From Hermatobates lingyangjiaoensis (taxonomy: Eukaryota > Arthropoda > Insecta > Hemiptera > Hermatobatidae), in assembly GCA_026182355.1 (NCBI GenBank), contig JAPFBL010000234.1:372001-436000 (forward strand): a stretch of 64,000 bases of DNA. The letters run 5' to 3'. Below are positions 44,446 to 52,699 of the stretch, piece by piece (positions within the stretch are counted from its first letter, which is position 1; every line of letters begins with the position of its first letter). The translations under genes and the position numbers were made by a program. The notes under the pieces are model-generated. The model was not told where the DNA came from, made no database searches, and was given only the letters and a program-made list of their open reading frames with translations.

Positions 44446-44592
44446 CACCGTCCACCCACAATCTTGAACGCATATACCTCTTCTTCTTCTCTACTACCCT
44501 CTTCCTGATGACGAACTTCGGTTCAAAATATTCATCCAAAAGTGTTCTCGTTCTTTATGTGTTATTTTTTAGTTATATATATATGTATATAT
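44446..44592 (+). mobile_element. Penelope-type single arm, family H (H1)
   Basis: Between TA tracts. It has ccacccacaatcttgaacgc, the box CTGATGA at 44505-44511 with an extra C, a perfect stem II GAAC-TTCG-GTTC, then AAAATATT and gtgttctcgttctttatgtg. G12 appears as A and stem I is not obvious, so activity is doubtful. The full dyad of this family is at 58443-58745. Confidence 0.7.
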
Positions 44593-44599
44593 TTAAAGA

Positions 44600-46335
44600 A
44601 TCTATTTTAATCCATAGGTTTGAAGGCAATTAAGGATTAAAGGTTTTCAACATTTCCTCTTGAAACTTATTTTCATTTGGTTTGTTACACAAATTAATTG
44701 GCAATTAAAAGGAAAGTTTAAAATTAATAGAAAGAGCTAATTAATTGAGTTAATAAGTACAAAAGGTGTATTTAAAATTAGAATTTTGTATTTAATGGGT
44801 ACGGAAGAGGGTTGAATCAGTCATCCTATTGAGTTTGTTTCATCACATCGCATATGCAAATCAAACCGGTTTCATATATATTTTGAACATTCATTAGTGG
44901 ACTATTGTTTGCTTTCATATGGCCTTCCATAACTCTTCAATCTTGAATAACGTCATCTACATTTCAATAACTTCCAGCAAACTATTAACTTCCTTTTCAT
45001 ATCTGAATTTAGTTGAATTTAATTTAATATTTTATAGCAAAAAATATTTATAATTTAGTTGGTATTAAGAAAAAAATATCAGAAATAATTAATTAATGTA
45101 ATGATTTCTTATTTTTAATAATAGAACTAATTGTTTCAGCATTGATTCTCATGAGTACTGCTCTCAGGGTTGAAAGTGTAGTTTGTCAATTTCTACCTAT
45201 TAGTATGAAAGAACCATTCTGCCGATTTTATTTTACAGAAGGAGTTATGATTATATACACTTTGCATATTTTATATTACAATAAATTTAATGGCATATTA
45301 ATTCATGGGTCATTTAGGGTTTTAAGGAACCAGTTTTGAGGAAAATATAAAACTTTTACGTCAGTAATACTTGTTCTCATAGAAAGATGGATATTAAAAA
45401 GTATTCTGTTCGGTCTATTCGGCAAATTAACATCTTTCATTTTACTCGCGACGTTTGGCGACTCCAAGGTGATCTTAACAACTCACAGCAAACTACTGTT
45501 TCTTGTGACTAGTTATAAGTGTCTACTTCAACCTTGGCTTCGCTGGTGGCACATCAATAAGCGATGGTTGGCTCATAATACATTAAACCCAATGCATTAA
45601 AGAGGATCATTGTAAATATTTCCTTGTGGCTGTTTATTTTAAAGGGAAAAAATAAAATTCTGTTGAAGGGAAACATTTAATGGTAATTTATATGAAGATT
45701 ATGCCATTTTTTCCCAGTGGGTAGAGCAAGGCAATACTAGAGGAAAGTACAGCTATTTCTAGTTTATCATCTATTGATCTGACTTTCAAAGTAGTGCATT
45801 TATTAAAAAGGTTTTCTCTTGTATCATCAACGAATGATAGTTTATCGTTAGTGTTTTCAACGTTATCAATTATAATGTGATATGTTTGACGCTCTGGAAG
45901 CAACTATGACAAATTTTTAAAAATATAATTATTGAACTCTAAATAGTTCTAAGCATGCTTTATTTAAACTCAAGAAGTATTAACTGATTACTGATTCACC
46001 ATATCTACTGGTGAAATTAAACCAAAATAAATGATAGTTCTTTCACCTCAAATCAAATAATTTGTTTTCAATTTATATGGGAATTTCATTCAAAATGGCA
46101 TCTGGAAAAGGTATAGATATTTAATTTTGTTGCTTTCTTAATGAAGCATGCTTTTATACAACATAATAATCTCAGTTTATTGGGTGCTTCAGAAAGGTCT
46201 TCATCAGCTAATGTGAGGCTCCAATGATCATCATTTTCAAAGGGACTACACACGGATCAACATTTTGGTGTATTTTAACTCATTAGCTGTTCAATCCCTC
46301 ATTGTGTGGTATTTACTTATATTGGAGTAAAATGA
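44600..46335. other. AT-rich DNA without recognised genes
   Basis: Short frames (45142-45339 +, 45688-45903 -) have no recognisable family. Nothing further can be supported. Confidence 0.45.
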
Positions 46336-46339
46336 TATA

Positions 46340-46605
46340 ACAAAGTCTACACAACAAATGAAGTTTTTTATTCAAACTACGCGTTTTAAACACTTCTTGT
46401 TCATCGTCAGGTAAACTTCTAAAAGAAGGAGTGGAGAGAGAGAACCGTCAATCGTAAAACTCAGTTAACATTTAACATTTGACGATTCTCTACCCTTCAC
46501 AACTTCCATTGGAAGTTTATCTGACGATGAACACGAAGTGTTTGAAACGCTTAGTTTGAATAAAATACTTCTCTTGTGTGGAGACTTGTTCTATCCATTT
46601 ACTCC
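46340..46605. mobile_element. Penelope-type inverted-repeat unit, family I (I1)
   Basis: Diverged arms, 46345-46420 (-) and 46505-46605 (+). Both carry attcaaac, acgcgttttaaacac or gtgtttgaaacgc, tgaacaagaagtg or tgaacacgaagtg, and the box CTGACGA. The spacer is about 85 bp. Confidence 0.7.
46521..46552 (+). ncRNA. hammerhead-like motif, family I
   Basis: Box CTGACGA 46521-46527, extra T, stem II GAACAC-GAA-GTGTTT with one G-T pair, GAA, then acgctt. Stem III and stem I are poor. The opposite arm has AAA for GAA. Confidence 0.4.
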
Positions 46606-46790
46606 AGTATTAGTCTAATTTCTTCATCAACAGTTTGTAAGATTTGAAAATACGTTGGACTACAGTCATATCACAGTAGTATTCTTAGTTATAACTAAGA
46701 TTACTACTTAGTAGTGATCTTTGATATTTCTCAAAATTTGAGAAAATCAAATTTGTTTACTTGAATCAACTTTGATTTCAGACAAATAAA

Positions 46791-47890
46791 TTCATAAATA
46801 AATCACGGTATCTAATAACGGATAAAATGACTCTTTTATAATGGGGAGAGATTATTTTCAGAAAATTGGAACTGGATCTATGGTTATTAATATTTTTTTG
46901 CTTGAATACAACTTTATCCTTTAAGGACTGAATTTTAAAAAATCTTTTCTTATTTCTTCTTTAGATGTTGAAAGGAATCAATGTGTCTAAATTTTACAAC
47001 ATTGGTATCAGCAGTTTAGATTTGAGGTTGATGTGTCAGTCTGTTCTTAACGTTCATTTTTATTATATTAATATGGATGGATAGGATGAAGCTGGGTTTT
47101 GAGGGTAATTCAGTCAGCCTTTATCTTAATTTATTCGTGGTTGATTGAGAAGAGATATGTAAAAGAATGTCGCAGATAAGAAGAGGAGGATAAATGGAAT
47201 GATGTCAGTGAGGATTGTCAAGAGAGATTACTACTTATATTGCTCCCGCATGGGATTGGAGACAGGACGTGAAGTGGTATGCCGGAAGAAACAATTTCCT
47301 TTCCATTTCGCCAAGAGAGTGGTTTTATTGCCTCAAGGTAATGGAAGACATATTTCAACTGCAAACGTCATATTATGCGAACATTAAAAAAAAAAAAAAG
47401 TGCATCCAGAATTCAGTTGGAAAGGAGAGAGGAGGCAGTTGTAAGGAAGGTGCTGCTGCTTGTGAGAGAATATCAAGTTTGAAGCAAACCCTTTTCTATC
47501 TTATTCTAGCATACAAAATCCCGATACAACGCTATCAAACTGTCTCACTCACTCCAACACCCCTTCCATTTTCCCCAACCCCCAATATAAACCGGCATAA
47601 ATAACTGATTCATTATAGTGATACCACTTCCATTTCAAAATGGGAAATACTCAGATTCATTTTAAGATATGAGATATGCAAATGCAATTGAATTTAGTCA
47701 AACTGAAATGGTTGAAAAAAAAAAAGAAAAAAAAAGAGCAAGTCCAACAGTGTTGGCTGTGACATATCCGGACACAAAATGAATTTAGAATTCATAAATA
47801 AATCACGGTATCTAATAACGGATAAAATGACTCTTTTCTAATGGGGAGAGATTATATTCAGGAAATTGGAACTGGATCTATGGTTATTAA
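46791..47890. repeat. pair of 100-bp direct repeats 1 kb apart (TRIM-like?)
   Basis: 46791-46890 and 47790-47890 are about 95% identical direct repeats (aataaatcacggtatctaat, acggataaaatgactctttt, ggaactggatctatggttat). The 0.9-kb interior holds frames at 47199-47387 and 47215-47604 (129 aa, starting MSREITTYIAPAWDW) that I do not recognise. The layout could be a miniature LTR-type element or a simple duplication. No TG...CA ends or primer-binding site were identified. Confidence 0.6.
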
Positions 47891-48315
47891 AAACTTGGTC
47901 ATCTGAGTAGTTCACTTTTAATTGGGATATGTTGCGACATTTTGGATTTACACAAGTCTTTACCTTATTAAGTATTGAATTCTCCTATACAGTTATTAAC
48001 CTCAAGCTAAGTATGTTTAACAAGCACACATGCGTACTTTTGGCAAACACTTATTATTATTTACTTTATTCAAGTAAATTAATTATTACCAAAAACACTT
48101 CATATTGACAATTCTAGCTTTACTCATTAAGCAACTACTGTTCTTGAACTTCTTGAGGGTTATACAGTCCATCTTAAAGTTGTCCGAGTCTTTAATATTC
48201 TATTGTACGTAGAACAGATACAAAAGCTCGCTTTTTGCCACCCATCTTGAAACGGTTGTTCGTAGGTTCACATAAGCAGTTAATTAATTCTAAAAGGTAT
48301 ATATTTGTTTAAAAA

Positions 48316-48425
48316 GATTTCAAATCAACACGTGAAATAACAATCAATGATCAAACCACAATAAGAAAATGGGAAAATATTTTCCTATTCCCATTTTCTT
48401 ATTGTGGTTTGATCATTGTATATTT
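48316..48425. mobile_element. minimal family A dyad without ribozyme (A5)
   Basis: Hairpin tttcaaatcaacacgtgaaa, then tgatcaaaccacaataagaa meeting its own complement around tattttcctattccc. Only the outer 35 bp of each arm remain. Confidence 0.75.
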
Positions 48426-48631
48426 GTATGTATACTATTGCACTATTACTTATAAACTGCATTATTATTATTATTATTATTATTGTAATTTCATTATAAT
48501 ATTGTATGTATACTATTTGTATATGCATCATGATAAACAATTGTAGCTTTATTCACTAAGTAACCACTGTTGCTGAACTTTTGATGGTTATGTAGTCCAT
48601 CTTAAAGTTGTCCGAGTCTTCAATTTTCTCT

Positions 48632-49088
48632 TATATATTGATAAAAAAATTTCACATAAACACATGATTGGACAGGGGCTAAATTTATTACCTAGCAAAA
48701 GTCGATATTGTTAAGAAATATTATTGAATCGTCTCTAATTAAATTTAATAGATCTAATATTATAAACATTAGTAACGGTCTCTTCAAACTTGATACTTTC
48801 GTTACGAGGGCAATAGCCTCTTCTAAGAGGGTTGACAGCTAGCGGATAGTTTTTTACTCTTTCTTACTGTACTCCTTTGTTTCCCCAAACATCCCTTTCT
48901 GGACATTAGTCCTTTCCTGTGCTTTCACCCTTTTAAAATACCACTCTTCCCTCTTCACTCTTCTCAACCCCTAACCAGATGTTCACTGCATTTAGTGTTT
49001 CAGTTGGGTTTTTGACTCCGTCGAAGACCGCTTGTTACGGTTGAAAGATCTTAGTCTTGTTTTCCCATTCTTATTGTGGTTTGATCAT
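48632..49088 (+). mobile_element. family A unit inserted in a duplicated host sequence (A6)
   Basis: Left end tatattgataaaaaaatttc and acataaacaca, then an internal body, then the A right arm (accactcttccctcttcac, gttgggtttttgactcc, ttacggttgaaagatcttag, gtggtttgatcatt). The ribozyme box is mutated (ccgtcga). The insertion site is defined by the duplicate at 48108-48307. Confidence 0.75.
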
Positions 49089-49199
49089 TCTATTGTTCGT
49101 AGAACCGATACAAATACTCACTTTTTGCCTCCTATCTTGAAACGGTTGTTCGTAGGGTCAGATAAGCAGTTAATTAATTCTTAAAGGTATATATTTACA

Positions 49200-50520
49200 C
49201 TATTGCGTACGGAGTGCTTGAATCGTGTATGAAGTTATTTTGCACTCTACTATTATGGACCTTGAAAATTCCGACATGGCATTTAAAAGAATGAGACAGT
49301 CGCATCTTCTCCTCTCTTCTTATTCTTATTCCTCTCTTGATACCATTCCCAGAGATCCCCAGCGAACAATCTGAAAGAAACAAAAAAAAATTACCGGTTT
49401 ATCACTTACACAATTTGCATGGAATCAGTGAGTTGAGGTCTCTGTGATGCGTTAACCTCATTCTAAAGTAATATGAAACCTAATATATAAATTAAAAGTA
49501 AAGTATAATTTACTTTATTTGAACTAAGGAAAAAATATTTTTCATTTAATTTTATGATTTCATTTGAATGTTTTTTCCACTGAATTTCTTTTTATTCTGC
49601 TCTTCAGGTTTATTTAATTACAAAATAAGGTGAAGTGGATTTCATAATGTTTTAATTTAATATTAAAAGAATATTAAAGGAAGTTATTTTGATCTTTTTT
49701 TTCCCTCTTTTTAATTTAGCGTTATTTTTTTTTTATATAAAAGTTTTTCATTAATTAACGATGATACACAGAGAGACCTGCTATTTTGAATTTACGGTTT
49801 ACTACAATTAAAAGTATTGAATTTAACTGAAGTTAGTTTTAAAAGTTAATTAGAGTTCTCTTTGACACTGATTCGATTGTCTCTATTTATAAAATTAAAA
49901 AGTTGTATATTTTAACTTATCCAAATTACAACCAAATTTTTATTTTTTTTTTGCTTATTAAACTTAGTTTTATAATTTTACAAAAGTTAAGTATCCTAGT
50001 TAAAAACACTGGAATTAATTATAAAATTGAAGCATATTTGCTCATTTCTTATAATGGCTTATTAACAACTACGGTTATTAACCATCAAATTAACCTTCTA
50101 AAAAAATGAACATACACAAAAAACGGTCAAAGAGTTAACTTGGTACGGTTGTCTAAACCAAGTAGATTGTTTTGCTCGTTTGGCCTCTTCAAGTTGTTTT
50201 TACTGTTTTATGGGGTATAAAAAATGTACAACATATTTTTATCTTATAAAAATGTAATGATTTTTAATTTAAAATCAACTATTGGTTAAAATTAGAAAGT
50301 GATTTATTTCCTAATTAAAATAATTTTTTTATTTTATGATGTTTAGAATTATTATTATTATGATGTTTAGCTTATACTATTCTAGAACAGATTTTAAACT
50401 CTTAGCTTTGAGGGTCAATTTATGCGAGGATTGCATCCTTCACTGAATATAGGTAATCGATTTTAAGATTTTGTGGTAACGTGCATACAGTCAGACAGAA
50501 CAGTACATTTTCACATAAAC
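49200..50520. other. AT-rich DNA without recognised features
   Basis: No credible gene or repeat family identified. Confidence 0.45.
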
Positions 50521-50526
50521 ACAGAG

Positions 50527-50640
50527 TAATATATATATATATAAAAGATTTGAAATAAAAATCAATGATCAAAATCAATGATCAATGATCAGTTGGGTTT
50601 TAACTCTGATGATGACTGCTTGATCATTGATATTTTTAAA
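50527..50640. mobile_element. family A remnant (A7)
   Basis: TA tract, then aaagatttgaaataaaaatc, repeated caatgatcaa, cagttgggtttta, actctgatgatgactgcttg and atcattgatat. Strongly degraded, with the ribozyme disrupted. Confidence 0.6.
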
Positions 50641-50998
50641 TATATATATATCACTTAATAAAAAGAAACACAATCCAAACTGGACACAATACGACTTCAA
50701 AATTCAAGAAGAGTAACACACAGAGTTAGGAAACACATTTAAAGACTCAAATTTTTGGGTAATCCGTCTTCAGGAGAAAAGAGAAAGGGAAAAGCACGTT
50801 GTAGACGCAACGGCAAGTAACCTTAAGTAAGTTACTTAAGGTTACTTGCCGTTGCGTCTACAACGTGCTTGGTCTCCCTTTATCTTTTCTCCTGAAGACG
50901 GATTAGCCGAAAATTTGAGTCTGTAAGTGTGTTTCCTTACTCTGTGTGTTATTCTTGAATTTTGAAGTCGTGTATATATATATATATATATATATATA
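50641..50998. mobile_element. Penelope-type inverted-repeat unit, family B, complete (B4)
   Basis: Arms of about 165 bp (about 50665-50829 and 50831-50970) meet at ccttaagtaa/gttacttaagg with almost no spacer. The central 37 bp per arm (gcacgttgtagacgcaacgg onward) is a perfect palindrome. Outer ends carry acacacagagttagg/actctgtgtgtt. TA tracts lie on both sides. Confidence 0.85.
50889..50919 (+). ncRNA. hammerhead-like ribozyme motif, family B
   Basis: Stem I CTC/GAG; box CTGAAGA 50892-50898; extra C; a short stem II GG/CC with a 5-nt loop; GAA 50909-50911; AATT stem III; T before the predicted cut. The left-arm counterpart (50746-50775, -) has AAA for GAA. Confidence 0.5.
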
Positions 50999-51128
50999 AA
51001 ACTAAAGTTATCGGGACTCAGTCAGTTCCGAGTCCCGTTTCTATTCCACGGTCGATATTTTTATCTATCTATATATATGATGTAATTTTCTTCAGGTTTG
51101 AGGTCCAATGATAAAAACTAGTCCATTT

Positions 51129-51166
51129 GCCGACGTTTCGACATATATTTATGTCATCTTCAGGGC
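51129..51166 (-). ncRNA. hammerhead-like ribozyme motif, family E (left arm)
   Basis: Same sequence as the right-arm motif, read on the minus strand: GCC/GGC, CTGAAGA, extra T, GACATA/TATGTC, GAA, ACGT, C. Confidence 0.7.
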
Positions 51167-51358
51167 TACAACATGATTGTTTTACAATTAGCACTACTAT
51201 TACTACTATTTGGTAATTTATTACATTTTAATATGTTCGGTAACAAAGAGGAATTTTTTGATAAAACAGTTATTACGACTATGGATTATTTTGTTATACA
51301 TTAACATAAGGATATTGTTATAATTATTCTATTGCTTTAGAATTGTAGCCCTGTTGTA

Positions 51359-51396
51359 GCCCTGAAGATGACATAAATATATGTCGAAACGTCGGC
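51359..51396 (+). ncRNA. hammerhead-like ribozyme motif, family E (right arm)
   Basis: Stem I GCC 51359-51361 with GGC 51394-51396; box CTGAAGA 51362-51368; extra T51369; perfect 6-bp stem II GACATA/TATGTC with AATA loop; GAA 51386-51388; palindromic ACGT 51389-51392; C51393 before the predicted cut. A very clean example, present in both arms without mutation. Confidence 0.75.
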
Positions 51397-51590
51397 AAAT
51401 GGACTAGTTTTTATCATTGGACCTCAAACCTCAAGAAAATTACATCATATAAATATTGGGTCAAGAAAAACAAATCATGATATCTATATATATATATATA
51501 TATATATACTTCGAATAAAATGAAAGGTCCGTGTGGACAATAAACACTTTAACACATAGAAAAGAACACAGAAAGACACTACAGAACTCA

Positions 51591-51624
51591 CTTCGATATT
51601 TCGACATCCGTCGTCATCGGGAAG
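51591..51624 (-). ncRNA. hammerhead-like motif, family F (left arm)
   Basis: Mirror image of 51707-51740. Confidence 0.5.
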
Positions 51625-51706
51625 AAGTGCGAAGTACTCGCGTTGAGAAGCAAACTACTACTAGTAGTAGTAGTAGTTTGCTTCTCAACGCGAGTACTTC
51701 GCACTT

Positions 51707-51740
51707 CTTCCCGATGACGACGGATGTCGAAATATCGAAG
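51707..51740 (+). ncRNA. hammerhead-like motif, family F (right arm)
   Basis: Stem I CTTC/GAAG; box CCGATGA (U4 changed to C); extra C; stem II GAC-GGAT-GTC; GAA; ATAT; C51736 before the predicted cut. One conserved core base differs, so activity may be reduced. Confidence 0.5.
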
Positions 51741-51783
51741 TGAGTTCTGTAGTGTCTTTCTGTGTTCTTTTCTATGTGTTAAA

Positions 51784-51826
<43 letters not shown>

Positions 51827-51829
<3 letters not shown>

Positions 51830-51923
51830 TCAATAATATATCAACCGTTGGATAGAATAGGTGTATAATAAAATCGGGATTTGATCCTGGAAAATTGACC
51901 GAATCCCGATTTTATTATACACC

Positions 51924-51926
<3 letters not shown>
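51827..51926. mobile_element. minimal family D dyad
   Basis: The family D outer end and tail (ttcaataatatatcaaccgt, aggtgtataataaaatcggg) meet the opposite end (ttgaccgaatcccgatttta, ttatacacct) with almost nothing between. Flanked by TA tracts. The ribozyme and ORF are deleted. Confidence 0.8.
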
Positions 51927-51950
<24 letters not shown>

Positions 51951-51954
<4 letters not shown>

Positions 51955-52112
51955 AAATAACGCCCCATATTTGGCTTGTATCTGCTTCTTACACAATTTC
52001 TCCAGTTTCCGGAATTCCTTCCTCGTCTCTTTATTAAAACTATAAAGTCTATCACCAGTATTACTAGTCGACATGTTTCGAATGTACCACATTCATCATC
52101 AGGACAATAATG
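51951..52112 (-). mobile_element. Penelope-type arm, family G, left
   Basis: Read on the minus strand: a hammerhead-like motif (52105-52067), then a frame starting at the ATG inside it (MSTSNTGDRLYSFNKETRKE, ending AKYGALFN) and running into the TA tract at 51924-51950. It pairs in inverted orientation with the arm at 52405-52553. The DNA is diverged but the frames are similar. Confidence 0.75.
52067..52105 (-). ncRNA. hammerhead-like ribozyme motif, family G (left arm)
   Basis: Minus strand: stem I GTC/GAC; box CTGATGA; extra T; stem II GAATGT-GGT-ACATTC (6 bp); GAA; palindrome ACATGT; C before the predicted cut. The ATG inside ACATGT begins the small frame of this arm. All core residues are consensus. 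Confidence 0.7.
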
Positions 52113-52404
52113 AGAGTAATAGTAGGAAAGCTAGTTATATATATAGAGATGGATTATTAATGGAAAGTTTACAGGGCATCTCAAAAATTCAAGCCACTCC
52201 TTAATATTCAGGTGGAAAATAGTAGCCGTATTTTGAAGCTGTTTAGTTCGCATCAAAGACAGCCAGAAACCCTTGCAGGTAGCGACGCAGGCCGGGAGGC
52301 CACTCACCCCACAGATTAACGCCCAACTATACTTAAACTTTATGGAAAAAACCCCCCCTTCTACCTTCTCGTGTATATAATAAACCAGGTTTTCACATTA
52401 GATC
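52113..52404. other. interior between family G arms
   Basis: Contains a more GC-balanced block (gtagcgacgcaggccgggag, gccactcaccccacag). No frame is recognised. Probably internal DNA of a deleted Penelope-type element. Confidence 0.4.
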
Positions 52405-52565
52405 TTATTCACGTCCTGGTGATGAATGTTGATCATTCGAAACATGTCGACCATACGAGATGTACTTTATTGTGTAGACGAAATAACGAGAGTGTTATTT
52501 AGAAAAATTGAGAAACAGGTATCAGCTAAATTTGGTGTCATTTTCAATAATGTATATATATATAT
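52405..52565 (+). mobile_element. Penelope-type arm, family G, right
   Basis: Hammerhead-like motif at 52413-52451 followed by a frame from the internal ATG (52444): MSTIRDVLYCVDEITRVLF, then RKIEKQVSAKFGVIFNN, ending at a TA tract. The peptide matches that of the left arm (MST, D-LY, E-TR, FRK-EK, AK-G, FN) although the DNA differs widely. Confidence 0.75.
52413..52451 (+). ncRNA. hammerhead-like motif, family G (right arm), box mutated
   Basis: Stem I GTC/GAC, box CTGGTGA (A6 changed to G), extra T, stem II GAATG/CATTC, GAA, ACATGT, C. The changed A6 should impair cleavage. Confidence 0.5.
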
Positions 52566-52690
52566 ACACTTTTCCGTTGAAAATACGATCCGAAATGGAC
52601 AAATACAGTTCAGTGTACATAAAAAAACATAGAGACATTAAAAACACACACTTACAGTCTCTAATTTTCGGTTGAACGAAAATTAATGAT
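52566..52690 (-). mobile_element. Penelope-type arm, family C (C4)
   Basis: Left-arm orientation of family C: tttccgttgaaaatacgatc, cgaaatggacaaata, acatagagacattaaaaaca, tacagtctctaattttcggt. It breaks off at the ribozyme box. Confidence 0.7.
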
Positions 52691-52699
52691 TCTAGATCA

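Larger units (their letters stand above)
48108..49197. repeat. 200-bp direct duplication, one copy split by a family A insert
   Basis: Copy 1 (48108-48307) is continuous. Copy 2 is in two parts, 48537-48631 and 49088-49197. Both share agtccatcttaaagttgtcc, ctattgt(a/t)cgtagaac, cttgaaacggttgttcgtag and ataagcagttaattaattct. The split falls where copy 1 reads gtctttaatattctattg. The 457 bp between the parts are a family A unit. Confidence 0.85.
51078..51450. mobile_element. Penelope-type inverted-repeat unit, family E (E1)
   Basis: Arms 51078-51166 and 51359-51450 are near-perfect complements: tgatgtaattttctt, ggtccaatgataaaaactag, tccatttgccgacgtttcga. The spacer is 190 bp. Both arms carry the same intact hammerhead-like core. 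The outer flank aatattgggtcaagaa matches the family E fragment at 42.6 kb. Confidence 0.85.
51508..51826. mobile_element. Penelope-type inverted-repeat unit, family F (F1)
   Basis: Arms 51544-51664 and 51667-51787 form an almost perfect palindrome of about 244 bp centred on tactactagtagtag. The same peptide-like frame therefore appears on both strands. Outer ends are acactttaacacatag/ctatgtgttaaagtgt, next to TA tracts 51484-51508 and 51785-51826. Such a long palindrome could extrude as a cruciform. Confidence 0.85.

Noticed and set aside
47215..47604. 129-residue frame as a host gene
   Set aside because: No recognisable domain, it contains a poly-Lys run from an A-rich tract, and it lies between direct repeats. 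Kept only as content of that repeat.
51531..51833. Two similar frames on opposite strands as a gene pair
   Set aside because: They are the same sequence read from both arms of the family F palindrome.
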